Part shown: in pieces, positions 43,832-55,492 of the stretch | Numbering within the stretch: the first letter of the stretch is position 1 | Layout: every line of letters starts with the position of its first letter | NCBI GenBank assembly: GCA_001599595.1 | Contig: BCHH01000007.1 | Coordinates: 814,976-878,975 of the forward strand | Source of the DNA: Beverwykella pulmonaria | Taxonomy: Eukaryota > Ascomycota > Dothideomycetes > Pleosporales > Melanommataceae | DNA length: 64,000 nt | Reading direction: 5' to 3' | The notes under the pieces: generated by a model | Told to the model about the DNA's origin: nothing | The model's input: only the letters and a program-made list of their open reading frames with translations | The model's database searches: none | Program-made: the position numbers and the translations under genes

Positions 43832-45616
43832 GACTGCTGCCTCTGGTTACTTTCCACGATAGGGATTAGCGTGAGGGTCTTTGGATAAGCGGGGGTTGCT
43901 CAGACTCTGGCCCTAAACTTGCCGAAAAATTGGCTAGCCTGGCCTTACTAGATCAGGTTAGAAACACTGATCACAACCGGCTGGACAGCTATTCCCAATT
44001 GGAGGTTCATAAATCCACTATTCAAGCAGTGGTTTCTGAGGGGTATAGAGGAGAATTTTTCTTAACTAAAACCGCCCAGTCATCTCCAGACACTAACGGC
44101 GCGGATGCATCTCGAGAAGCTCCCAGCCTTACGCTACATTGACACAAACCTACGATGGCGAGAATTCACAAGCCTCGAGCCCCCGCAACGGGTTAGCGGG
44201 GACCCGTACCGTGTAGATCAACCGCCATCATTATGGGCAAGCATCACTGAACAGTAATCGCATGTCTAGCCAAAAGAAGCAACGATAACCTGTTACGGTG
44301 GGCGCTTCTACAAAGGTGCTCGTTTTTGGTGAGGAATATCATTGGCGGGGTTTTTGCCGAGCCGCTATTCCTCACTGAAAACGAGCTCCTTCGTAGAACC
44401 AATCTGCAAACCTACGTCGGTTCGCGTAAACATGCGTATCAAAAACTTCAACGTCGAGTCCCAACACTTCAACCGAACACTTGCATCCCAACAATTGAAC
44501 TCCAACGTTCCACCTATAAGCTACCTCATTGTTTCCGCCGTGAAACAGTTTTGATCTATCACATGCAATTATTGACTTGGGTTTTAACATTGGGTGTTTT
44601 AATTCGAATCAAAGGCATTCAGCAGTACCGGCTTCCATAACACTGACGTCACTCAAAGACCATCTGAAACCTTCGCAGATACTGCCGGGCGTCGAATTGT
44701 TGCTATCATTCAATAAGTAATATTTAGAGATCGTGACTTGAATGAGGATAATGCGGAGGATGTGTTGATGAGCTCCTAATGTAGAGCTGAAAGTGACAAA
44801 GCTCCGAACTGAGCAGCCCATATAACCTTACCCAACACCCCCCTCAAGGTAGTATCAATAGGAATTCTTGGTACCCCGCTTCGCGGATGCCCCATGAGGA
44901 GTCAGACTTGTGGGTGGCCGTAGAATGAGGAGTTATGGGAATGGGAGCGGGGTGGTCGGGACCTATGACTACTGTGAAACCTAACCAAGATGAAGCTACC
45001 CTGGCTCAGACTAATAGTTTTGCGGGGTATTTATTATTATTATTTAATCTTCTTTACCGTCTGATGCAGCCTTGACTAGTCTATGCAGACTCTTGCCGCT
45101 ATTTACTACAGATGAAAAAAAAAACCCCCCCCAGACTGGGCCTAATACGAGAGGCACTTCCCCCACTTGCTTTATCCGGCAACTACGTTGATGTAGTTCT
45201 CCAGACTCTTTCTAGAATTCACAGGGTAGTTATTACACCCCTCTCACCATTTTCTGATCAGCCCACACTATTTAGACATTTGCTTGGAACGTTTACTAAC
45301 AAACCTTTGAAGATGCATGAGAGCGGTGCATGTTGGGCACTTCCCCGCATCCTAGACTGATCGCACGCCTCTAATTTTACGTGATGGAAACTCTCTCAGC
45401 TTGGATAATCAGGGTGACTCCATAGGTCTACCGTGTCATGATCAAAGTCGAGTCTGTGGTGTGGAAGGCAGTACTAGAAAGATATAAATACCTCGTTAGA
45501 TCTCCTCAAGGCCTTCCATATCGGACAGCGACCAGTGATTTTCCTCACATTGCTCCCCATCTCTTCGTTTTATCATACCCTTGTTAAATTATAACAATCC
45601 ATTGCAATATCTCAAA
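43832..45616. other. Intergenic region upstream of the calpain-like gene
   Basis: No gene recognised. A small inverted repeat (CCCCGC / GCGGGG) lies near 44180-44205. The last 150 bp carry a TATA-like site for the next gene. Confidence 0.5.
45483..45488 (+). promoter_or_regulatory. TATA-like element of the calpain-like gene
   Basis: TATAAA inside GATATAAATACC, 134 bp upstream of the ATG at 45617. Position and sequence fit a core promoter; no transcription data. Confidence 0.4.
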
Positions 45617-47239
45617 ATGGTCAACAACAGAGACTCCCAGACCAAAGACGCCCCACTTGGCGCCATTGATCCGTATGCCCTTCTTGAGGCGCTCACCGGA
45701 CGAAAGATTGATAGGCGTTCAATTACCACGGCGCCCACGGTCGACGACTTGCAGTCTGGCTACGATGACCTCGTTGATGCGAAGCACGATTATGTGCTCT
45801 CCGACACGGGCCTTACGCCTGATGAGCCGCCCAAGAACATTAACATCGGCTGTATCAATCCATACGCTCTCGTTGAGGCCATTATTGCCCGGAAGATCGA
45901 CAGGAACTCCATGTCCTCAGCACAAATCATCGCCGATGTTCTGCAGACGGACTACGACGAACTCTTCAACATGGATAAAAATTCCGTGCTCTACGCTGGA
46001 CTGAAGCTCAATGAGAAGGAACGAAGGGCTGAAGAGCTGTCCCAAAAGGATATGAAGATCTTGAATGAGCGAGATCTTGAGACTCCCGACCTCTCTCAGA
46101 TCCGCAAGACAGAGGACCTTGAGAAGATCGGCCTGAAGCATATTCTCGAAGCCGAGGTGAAAATGGCCCACATGCAGAATGGCAAGCTTCACCTGGTGCT
46201 GCACACCCGTGATCTAGGAAAGACGGTGTCCAACCGCGAGGTGACTATGACTCTCAACGAGATTGCGGTTCGGTTCAGAATGCAAAAGGGGAGATGGACA
46301 CCGCCTAACAGCTCGTGGCGGAATATGTACGAGAGCTTCTCCCAGTGCGTTACTAGACGGATGATGATGGACATGGATAGGTTCCAGATCAGAGAGAGGT
46401 TGCGTTTCGAAGAGAGGCGCCAGATGGGATGCGACTTGCGCGACAACAAGTTTGACGATCCCGTCCAGGGAGCCATGGGTAACAGTTGGCTGATCGCGGC
46501 CATATTCTCCGTGTTCTGGGCTAACCCTTCGATTATCAACCGCAACACTCGGCCCTCAGGCCAACAAGAGCAAGACCAGGACAAGAAGAAGCACGTCTTT
46601 GCCATCAAGTTCCACGACAAGGGCGGAAATAACAACGCCCCTACAGCTACGGTAGAGGTGAACTACGATATCCCCATCAACAACTCAGACAACGAGCCCA
46701 TGTATTGCCGTGCCAGCAACGGGTGCGAGATCTGGCCCTCGCTATACGAAAAGGCCTTCGCCAAGTGGATTACTGGCAACTCATCGGATCATCCTGATAT
46801 CACCCAGACCCACAATGGCGATCCTGTTAAGGCAATGGCGCAGATCAACGGCAGGGAACCGCAGTACTTCCTCACCAACCGCCACTCGGCGAAAGAACTC
46901 GCAGGACTGGTCCGATCCTGCTCCGTCAACTACAAGACCATCAACCCCATGTGCGCCTACACCCACGCCTCCGGCAATAGTTACCGAGGCAGTAACCTTG
47001 TAGCTAACCACGCCTATTCGGTCTTGGGATGGACCGCTGTCGGCATGAACCAGCACATCATTCTGCGTAACCCATGGGGTGTTACCGAGCCGGTTGGATT
47101 GACCAGCTACCCAGGTCTCCTCGACCGAGTCGAGCCAGAGTTCTGGCGCCCGGCTTCCCTCCTTGATTGCGGTGGCGTATTGGCCGTAGAGGCCTCAGCC
47201 TTCAAGGAATACTTTGCTTGCGTTGGCGTGGCGAAATAA
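45617..47239 (+). CDS. Calpain-like protein with catalytic Cys replaced by Ser (predicted pseudoprotease)
   Basis: Single exon of 540 residues. The frame is open upstream only from a TTG; the ATG at 45617 has an excellent context (CAAAATGG). Residues ~284-530 form a calpain (C2 family) protease core. The active-site block reads QGAMGNSWLIAAI, so the catalytic cysteine of the usual QGxxGDCW is Ser290. The other two catalytic positions are kept: His465 in NHAYSVLGW and Asn485 in ILRNPWG. With no Cys nucleophile it is probably inactive or has a binding role. The N-terminus has two similar segments (residues 15-53 and 78-117) built on PYALxEAxxxRKIDRxS. It lacks signal peptide, C2-like and EF-hand modules. 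It sits among decayed genes but is itself intact, suggesting selection. Confidence 0.85.
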   Translation: MVNNRDSQTKDAPLGAIDPYALLEALTGRKIDRRSITTAPTVDDLQSGYDDLVDAKHDYVLSDTGLTPDEPPKNINIGCINPYALVEAIIARKIDRNSMSSAQIIADVLQTDYDELFNMDKNSVLYAGLKLNEKERRAEELSQKDMKILNERDLETPDLSQIRKTEDLEKIGLKHILEAEVKMAHMQNGKLHLVLHTRDLGKTVSNREVTMTLNEIAVRFRMQKGRWTPPNSSWRNMYESFSQCVTRRMMMDMDRFQIRERLRFEERRQMGCDLRDNKFDDPVQGAMGNSWLIAAIFSVFWANPSIINRNTRPSGQQEQDQDKKKHVFAIKFHDKGGNNNAPTATVEVNYDIPINNSDNEPMYCRASNGCEIWPSLYEKAFAKWITGNSSDHPDITQTHNGDPVKAMAQINGREPQYFLTNRHSAKELAGLVRSCSVNYKTINPMCAYTHASGNSYRGSNLVANHAYSVLGWTAVGMNQHIILRNPWGVTEPVGLTSYPGLLDRVEPEFWRPASLLDCGGVLAVEASAFKEYFACVGVAK

Positions 47240-48179
47240 AAGCAATTTGATGTCTTGTAAAAAAGGGTGGAACGCGGGCACTCGAATTAAGCCATTCCTT
47301 TCCTGTCTGTCCTTCCCCTTTTGATTTCACTCCCTATATACTGGATTGGAAACTGGATTTGGAAAACGTATGTATCATGGTGCATCACGTGCATATCACG
47401 TGCATCATATGCTTAGTCACATATCTTGGATATCACGTGTACTGCAAGCTTAGTCACCCGTCCTGATGACTCATGGCTGTATATATGTTCGTTGATCTCC
47501 ATAGCTTCTCAATCAACTCCAACAGTATGTAATGAGCAGAGAAGTAAAAATTTATCCAGATTGATTGCCCGTCGATGCTATTATTTCTCAGCCGTAAAAA
47601 AATGTGCTAACTTTCTGCTTGATAAACTGCTCAAAGTGGACTGCATCCAATGAATATACAATGGAAGTTAATGATGTTCTATGACTTGCCCAATTAATTG
47701 TTGGTTCTATATTACGCGGTTAATGCCAAGTCCATGCACGGGCCTTGGCGCCTCAGGGCAGAACTTTCTCGTCCTTCTCCTCCACCTTGTCCATCTCTCC
47801 TCAGCTATCATCAACAGCCTCATTTTACGCTCAATAGGCTAATATGGCTCGATTTGCACCCCCACCCACCATCCCACCAGGTTCGACACGAACTCAAACT
47901 ACTTGCGTTGTTTTTGTATTTATTTGATTCTTTGCTTTTCTGTATATAGCCCGAGGCCGGGTGGCCAGCTCCCACTCAGAGTACTACGTACTACGTACTC
48001 TCCAATCTCTGTAGGCCCCTGAGTACCCTCGGAGGGTATCTCATCGCTCGCACGTGACTGGGCCATGAGAGTTCTCACACGAGACTCGACTACGGGAGCT
48101 GCCCCTGAGCTTACGCCCCCAAATCAAGCGTTACAAACACCTACTCCCCTGATGATGATGCGTGAGAGATAGAGCTATG
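47240..48179. other. Intergenic region
   Basis: No gene seen. Between 47380 and 47445 ATCACGTG-type hexamers recur (CATCACGTGC, TATCACGTGC, ATATCACGTG). Later a short direct repeat of TACGTACT lies near 47985-47998. Confidence 0.5.
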
Positions 48180-48770
48180 CATACCTATCAGACGTATTAA
48201 CCGTTGAAGATTATTAGAATGCCATGGGTCAGGTCAGCAAAAGCCGATGGTTCACGAGAGGATGGACGCTACAAGAGCTTCTTGCGCCACAAAGGGTCTA
48301 CTTTTACGGTCGAGACTGGGATTTTTTTGGGAGACAAAATTTCTCTCACGAAGCACCTTCACGATATCACAGGGGTCAATTTTGGTGTCGTGAACTAGCC
48401 TTGGACATTACCGAGCTACAGCATTGCCACGCGAATGTCCTGGGCATCCAGCAGAACAACAGCACGGACCGAAGATCAGGCCTACTGCATGCTCGGAATT
48501 CTTGGTGTCCATATGCCCCTTTTGTATGGTGAAGGGCGGAATGCCAAGATCTCCGACGATGAAACCATATTTGCACATTCTGGGCTGAAGGTTCTCGCGG
48601 GCACCATAACAATGACAGAAGTCGAAATGGGTGCCTCGCTTTGCCGTTGGAAACCACAGAAATGTATAGCACATATCGAAAAGCTCCTATTCTGCTTCAA
48701 TGGATGGAAGGGTACCCGGGCTGCTACGGAATATCGGACCATCTTCATCCAGCTAACGAGCCGTTCAATG
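48180..48770 (+). pseudogene. HET-domain fragment, copy 2
   Basis: Lacks the 5' half of the HET domain. One frame reads MGQVSKSRWFTRGWTLQELL, then VYFYGRDWDFFG, which is the RGWTLQEL motif of HET domains. It later shifts frame at the CHANVLGIQQNNSTD block. It parallels 39755-40525 but lacks about 170 bp present there (roughly 40200-40370). This copy is less decayed than copy 1. It cannot encode a complete protein. Confidence 0.82.
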
Positions 48771-48999
48771 TGAATGTAGCGCGTTACGGTAGGTTTCTAG
48801 AGGCTTCCATGAGCACTCATGTGCACGCTTTGGCTCTCACATATCACTGATCTGTGCTTATTTGACACCATAGAGACACGCGCAAGTATAAGCCGTACCT
48901 GATCTTACATTGCCAAACTCCTTTTATCTCAAGCACCTTCCAGGTGGCAACGAGTGTCCTACGCATAGTGCGCATCCCAATTTACCTCCAGTGCCTTAA

Positions 49000-49988
49000 C
49001 TATTGACACTCAGAAGGCGCACACCTTTCTCCGCTATGGAGAGGCTTTCCAAATGCCAACGAAAGGTCGTAGTCAGCATTGAAAAGGGGCCGGATTGACA
49101 TACTATTTACGCGTGATGGCAAGACTTGGCAGAACTTACGTGTATCTTTCAGTCCAAGTTTGGCCAGTGGCTCACCCAAGCAGTCATTTGTGTTCCATAA
49201 GGAAAGTTCATAACCGTCATTAAGGGCAATCGACCAACCCCGGTTCTCAATACCGGTGTCATTGACGTTTTCAACCGGTTTACATTTGACGGGAGCGTAA
49301 AAGTCCAACGGCTGAAAGGGGGGGGTGCAGTTGGTGCGTTCAAGATAGAACCCAATCTGGAAGAACGAGGGCACCGGAACGTTGCTGCTCGCAGCAGGCA
49401 CCGTAGGGGTTTTTGTGAAATTCGAGCTTAGGAAGCCGTTATAATTGCCGATATACGTCGCTGTTTGGGTCTTGTTAGGCACCTCTTACTTGCATATAGT
49501 TAGGGGTGTTAAACCTAAATCGAGGGTTGTTTTGATTGTTGTACGATTCCCGCCTGTGACCACACATTCGCCAAACAAGATACCGTTCTCCACACCAAGG
49601 CCATCACAGCTGTCGTCGTAGCCACCACTGTATTATGTTAAACATTGGACTGCTCTCTACTCGCTGGATCTGTTGCGCCTATGGCAGGGCATACTTTTGA
49701 CTCCACTAGATTGGTATTTAGCTTAAATTTTGGGGAGTATAGCAGCTTCGGGATGGCAAAAGTATGACGTACAATGAATTGAGACTGGTTGTTCACAGAC
49801 ACTATCTGATTCAGCAAGAGCGAGCTCTCCACCTGTACGGGGGGGTTTGCGTCATTCGGGCAAGTCGCAACCAGCCACCCGAACCTTACACCCCATTTTG
49901 TACATAGCGATAGGCTGCCTCCGAGCGAGACGGACGCCAACATAAGAAGGCTTAAAGTGAAGGCGATGTTATGAGTTGAAAAGATCAT
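49000..49988 (-). pseudogene. Secreted CVNH (cyanovirin-N homology)-like protein, apparently disrupted
   Basis: An ATG at 49988 begins a signal peptide (MIFSTHNIAFTLSLLMLASV). A first CVNH-like half follows: LVATCPND, then SSLLLNQIVSVNNQSQF. A second half appears after a probable intron (GTACGT near 49770 to TACAG near 49631): GGYDDSCDGLGVENGILFGE, then TTLDLG. Taken as written, this splice does not keep the reading frame. Further on, one in-frame TAA (49487-49489, between CK and EVPNKTQ) separates the CVNH part from a 160-codon C-terminal part ending SGERCAPSECQ. CVNH proteins bind oligomannose glycans. With two defects the copy is probably dead, unless an intron I cannot see removes them. 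Confidence 0.55.
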
Positions 49989-51898
49989 CCTAAGAGATGG
50001 GTCATTTAGGTGGATTTTGGTGCGAGGTTAGAGTGAGATCTAGCAAGTCCTCTTCCTATTATATATGTCCATTAATAATATACATTCAACTAATTATAGA
50101 TTTAATTTCCAGTTGTTTAAACAGTCTTGTCAACTTTTACTGGCCTAGGAATGCGGGAGATGGAAGGATTCCCATCGTTGTTCGAGGTTGCAAACAGGAC
50201 CTGGAAGGATTCGTATCACTAACTTCAGCCTATGTATTGCCTACTTTGCACGAGCATTTATTTATATGAACAATTTACGCCATTGCACGTTTATTGATCT
50301 TAAGGTCAGCCTTACGCGGTCAGCACAAATTCAACATCAAGATTAACTTTAGCTAAACGAGCCAGTGGGATGCAAGTGTAGCGATATGAAAGCGAGCACC
50401 CGGGATGAGGGGATCGACTCCATAGCGAGTAATTAAACCTGCAGTGTGCAATATAGCTTATATCTATCATGTTCATTGCAGCGGAATTTAGCTCCCATGT
50501 TCCACTACAAGCATTTTGTTTCGGCACGCAGGGACTTGTGCCGTCTAGGAGAGGTTAGACTGAAGCCAGCCACAATCCTACGGATATTTTTTGCGCGCCA
50601 TAGTAGACACATAGCTGATGGTAATTTCTTAGCATTACTGTGAAACTTTAAGGGTTGGACATAGGTGTTTTATAAGTTCCGACAATGGTATAATCTTGAT
50701 GGCATTGCTGTGGAGAAGGAATTCTGTTGCACTATAGAAGGAAGCTCTCAGTGACGGAGAAGTGCCAAGACCTGCACGTCCACGGCACTTGTCAGTACGC
50801 CAGCATGTTTCCAGCGTCGAACCAGCTTCGACACAGCTATTCTACGCACTTCGAGATGCGGTCCAACGCACGATGACCCCGATAGCTTTCTCGCCCCTAA
50901 GCTCCGAAACCCACTGTTGTCCCCTCTGCTGACCGAGCGAATGACTTGATTAAGCCTAATTACCACGTCCCATGTCTCGAAGCCACCAGAGCCGATTCCT
51001 AGACCAAGCAGCAGCCGATATCTAGTCTCGGCTTGTTGAAGGGGAATACAATTATAAGATAAGATAGAGTGGGGCGGCCCTGGAAATCGAAGAGATGTGC
51101 TTCAGTTTGATATGCGAGGGACCTTAATTTTATGACTCTACGAAGGACATAAACCGTTTCCAACTTAATAATAATTAACAAACTCTAGTAAGATATAGCC
51201 GATCAATTTTCTCCGAACGCTCCATTTCAAAAATCCGGCTCAAATCATATGCATGACGTATATACTTACAGAGTAGAACCAACAGCACTAGCAATAGAGG
51301 AAGATTTGACTAAGTCTAGGTAGATCTTCACGCTATCTGGCACCTTTGCCGCGCTAACCTATTATACTTAATGAGCTGATATCTCTCGTTGAGGTGATGA
51401 TTAGCGAGTGTGGCTCTTTGCTTACTGTCTAATAAGAAAGGACCTTTTATTGACAAAGGCATTCAATACGACATTTGCATCCAGAACAGAAGAGGCCCAT
51501 TACATTATATTCTCAAAATCTCTACATGTAATATCCAGGACGCTCCAGCGAAACATCTATGGCCTAGGTGCGCTAGGGTCTCTTGATAAGCAGGCGAAAT
51601 CGCCCAACTCAGACCCATTAGCAGCGACACGCTGCTTGTGCATTTACTAGTTCAACCACCTCTGTAACTGTAATCCTAACTCTTCTACAGATTACAAGGT
51701 CGCTTTGCAAGAGAGACGCGCTGTTAATATATTTATAAGAAAGATATACCTTTACTAGCTGGAAGCTCTAAGCCCTTTGCAAGAACATGTCAAAGGGAGT
51801 GGTTTTAATAGCAAAACTAGAGGCCGCAGTCCAGGTAATCCTTTAATTAGTAATATTAAGTTATGTAGGATACAAAGTAAATTGAGAAAGTGTGATGA
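49989..51898. other. AT-rich intergenic region with repeat relics
   Basis: No gene. It holds family D copy 1 (50828-51080). The surrounding DNA is stop-rich and TA-rich, as in degraded repeats. Confidence 0.5.
50828..51080 (+). repeat. Dispersed repeat family D, copy 1
   Basis: Diverged similarity to 59452-59720 in the same orientation. Shared blocks include ACTTCGAGATGC(G/A)GTCCAACGCAC, TTGAAGGGGAATA against GTGAAGGGGAATA, and GATAAGATAG. Differences are largely transitions. Confidence 0.75.
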
Positions 51899-52050
51899 TT
51901 GTTGTTGTATTGATTCTACGGAGGTGCTACCGAAGAAATATCTATCGTCTTACCAAGCACGGTAGGAACATGCCAAGGTAGTGATAACAAATATGTAAGT
52001 GAGTCACATGAGCAAACATTGAGGTGACTCATGCGACCCACCGGCCGACA
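51899..52050 (+). mobile_element. Dispersed repeat family C, copy 3, with target-site duplication
   Basis: A 152-bp element from TTGTTGTTGTATTG to CACCGGCCGACA. It is flanked exactly by the 5-bp direct repeat GATGA (51894-51898 and 52051-52055), which indicates insertion by transposition or a solo LTR. It ends about 260 bp before the start codon of the kinase-like gene. It has no coding capacity, so it is non-autonomous. Confidence 0.75.
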
Positions 52051-52313
52051 GATGAGCGTGCGCGGAAACCTCTAGAGCGCCGCCAACGCGTTTCGTGCAA
52101 CCGCCGAACTCGAGGTCACTTTCGCTCCACCGCATCCAATCGTCTCCCGTAGCAGCCATCTGTCATCCAGGTATAGCCTTTCCTGAGTTTTCCACTGTGT
52201 ATTGAGTGACGCTGGATCCTTCGCATGTGCGGACGCTTGGTAGGAGACGGAGTGGCATTATCTACCAGTGGCCGTCGCGCGACATCAGACACGTGCCGCC
52301 TCCTCCCTCTACC

Positions 52314-54208
52314 ATGACCCTTCATAGAGCGCCATTCCGACTCGCGGGTTGGAATTCACCCATGTACAGAAACATCCTCCGCTCGTCCTCTTCCAGCCAC
52401 AACTGCGCGTTTGCCTCGTCCCAGGCTGCTATGGAAGATATTGAAAACAATCGCGAGTTGTTCGAGTACACCTCTGGAAGATGGATGTATGTTCTAATTC
52501 AGTGTTTTGTTCAAAGATCCTTTTGACTGACTGGTCTCCTATTTGCAGTTACAACGAACCTCTCCGTCTAGCCGAACGACATTTAGCGTTTAATGTCGAT
52601 GAACTCAAAAAAGCCGCCGCGAAGTCAGTCAACAGGCCCACTTCAGATATCAAAAGCTTCCGCAAAATTGCCGAGGGCGGTTTTAACCGCGTCTTCGACA
52701 TATCAATGAAAGATGGCTCATCCATACTTGCCCGCCTCCCCTACCCGTCAACGTTGCCGCGACGTTTGGCAGTAGCGAGTGAGGTCGCAACTTTGGGTTT
52801 TGTTCGCGGTTATGGGATCCCTACACCTCGAGTTTTGGGGTATTCAGTCAGCGATAATGCCGTTGGCTCCGAGTACATCTTAATGGAAAAACTACCTGGA
52901 AGGCCTATTGGGGATGCTTGGTTTGACCTTTCTGAACGAGAAAGGCTCAAAGTTCTCCTTCAAATCGTGGAGTTGGAAACGAAGCTCTTCACCATCGACA
53001 TACCGGCCAGTGGGAGCATATACTACGCCCGTGACCTGTCTCCTAGTGCTCCCAAAATAGATATACCTGGGTCTGATGACGGATTGTGTGTAGGGCCCTA
53101 CGCGGCCCTACGATGGTGGTTCGGCGAACGTGGAGATCTTGACATCGACCGAGGTCCTCGTAAGTAGTATATTCGTGACCAATGTATTTGACCATTCTCA
53201 ACATTTATAGATGGCGATCCTTGCCTTGTCCTTCAGGCTCCTGCTAAGAAAGAATTGGCCTGGATCCGTGCATACGGACGAACACGTTTCCCCTTTGAGC
53301 GTGCGTATAGAGAAACTTTCAATTATGAGAGGCAGGATCCTGAGGAACATGCTAATTCACTGGTGGATTACATCCAGCTTGCTCCCTATCTTGTACCCAC
53401 ATGTTTAAAGCTCAATCGGCCTGTTCTTCGCCATCCTGACCTCCAGCCCAATAACATCTTAGTTTCTGAAGATTTTAGCATCACCGGTCTTATTGATTGG
53501 CAACACTCTTTGGTCCTCCCGACATTCCTCGCCGCTGGTATGCCAAACTTGTTTCAGAACTATGATGATGAGGAGTCTATGTCCTTTGTCCCGCCACAGC
53601 TCCCGGACAATTTGGAATTAATGGATGAAGATGAACGTGCTAGAGCACGAGAGCAGTTCCGCCGTCGCCACGTACACTTCTTTTACCTAGGGTTCACGCT
53701 GCGCTTAAATGAACCTCATTGGCACGCCATTGAACAAGAAACTAGTCTCCTGAAGCGCCGGATATTCAACAATGCTAGTAGTCCTTGGGAAGGCCTTAAC
53801 ACTCCCCTTCAAATAGACATTGCCCAGGTATCGCAAAATTGGTCAAAGATCGCCCCTGCCAATTCAGATGGTACAATCCCAGCATGTCCTGTTGTGCTCA
53901 ATGAGCAAGAGGTACAAAGAAGAGCTGCACTGGACGAGTCCCTCCGCGAGGTTGACTCTGAAATGGAACGGCTCACCGGGGTACTTGGTATTGCGTCTGA
54001 TGGATGGACGCCAAATGAATCGTTTGAAAGCGTGAAAGAGAGAGCAAGGTTGATTAGGGAAGAAGGGCTTGCCGCGGTTGGCGATGACCCATGGTTGAAG
54101 GACATGACTGAACAACATTGGCCTTTCGATAACTTTAATGAGGATGAGAAAGGTATCGAAAAGGTCCAACAAATTGCAAATATACCAGTGTCGCTTTGCG
54201 AGCAGTAG
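52314..54208 (+). CDS. AIM9/APH-type phosphotransferase-family protein
   Basis: Exons 52314-52486, 52549-53159 and 53211-54208 give 593 residues. Introns are 62 nt (GTATGT...TTTGCAG) and 51 nt (GTAAGT...TTATAG). Splicing restores GRWIYNEPLRLAERHLAFNV and GPHGDPCLVLQAPAKKE. The N-terminus is Arg/Ser-rich without acidic residues, a likely mitochondrial presequence, as in yeast Aim9. The kinase-like fold shows a glycine loop (IAEGGFNRVF), the catalytic loop RHPDLQPNNILV with Asp338 and Asn343, and the metal-binding Asp357 in LIDWQH. Such proteins resemble aminoglycoside phosphotransferases, but in fungi the natural substrate is unknown and drug resistance should not be assumed. The C-terminus is helical and acidic. 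A family C insertion lies in its upstream region. Confidence 0.88.
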
Positions 54209-55492
54209 CTAGTATACTGACCTTGCTCGTAATTACGAAGCTGAAGCGCAAAGGGTGTGCCAATCAAGATACGGCCCATTTACGGGCACCCCATAGGTGG
54301 ATAGATCTCCATAGAAGCCTGTTTTCTATTATTTTAGGGATGTAGTTTGTGTTGGAAGATGCTGGAATACCTCGCTCACGTCCCAAGAGTGAATGCCCTG
54401 CCCTGCCCTGCCCTGCCCTGCCCTCACTGTATATAAATCCTCTCTTTCTCACACACATAGAAAACACAACCTTGACTTCCTTCCCACTCCCGCCGACAGT
54501 TTGTAATCCAGATTGGTGCCTACGCGAGTGACAGAAAAAATGAGACACCTAAAGGCAGAACGCGAAACCGGACCCTGTATCTACAGAACATTACAGGGCG
54601 AGACAGCGTTTTAGCTAGCTTGCAAGCCTTTATAAAGACACCAGCCCTAGGTTCACAACTTTTGACCGATGCCGCATATGGCGTACAACTTTTCCTGTTA
54701 CTTGCGTGGTACCCAGGATTCAAAGTAGATGTGAATTGGGACATGCAGGCCGTCGACATCGCACACAATTCATGACAAGGCTTAAAAGGTCATGTACTAG
54801 TGATGTCAATAGTGCAGTATACGGCACATTTTAAAAACCATTAGCCTACGCCCGAACTTTGGTGCAAGATATAGAGATCTGTAAGTCCATGCCCAACGGC
54901 CTCTACTTCAAGTTCTTACTGCCTGTACGTTTACTTATTTCTTCCATTTGCGCACACAGGTATTATGAAAACAGGGGGACTACTAGAATGCGACCCCCGG
55001 GAGTAGCTTATAATCACTGAACACTCCTCCATGAAATTGAACCAATCATTTCATTAATCAGGGATGTACAAATTCGCTTGCACCCATGGAATGAATGGAG
55101 ACTAAGAACACTGATAAGATTCTATCCGACATCGGAATTTGCATCTACCGTCGCCACTATCAGTACTGTATCTACGCTTCCGACTGCGTTGTGTGATGGA
55201 TCATCGAGAATCTCAATTGGGTTATCCAGGCCATGTCAGAACGGCTCGAACTCGTAGATGTAGGAAAGGTGGCTCACAACAAGATTCACCGGCAGAGGAA
55301 TCATCCAAAACAATTGGTTTCTCTGTGCACAGTTTGTGTTCTGTACCTGCGAATGACGAGTAAACACAGTATGCTAACCATTGGTATCCTTAGGACTGCC
55401 AAGAGCAGGACTAGCGTCGGTAGGGCTATGCCCACTGTTTCTATCTGTCGTTAGATGCGCCGATACTCTCGAGAATTCGAGCACCTGCCGTC
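54209..55492. other. Intergenic region
   Basis: No gene seen. Includes the CCCTG microsatellite at 54396-54424. Confidence 0.5.
54396..54424 (+). repeat. CCCTG pentanucleotide microsatellite
   Basis: Five perfect CCCTG units followed by CCCT. Simple sequence between genes. Confidence 0.95.

Noticed and set aside
52314..54208. Aminoglycoside resistance gene
   Set aside because: The fold is related to APH enzymes, but the N-terminus and full layout match the fungal AIM9-type mitochondrial family, so a resistance role is not supported.
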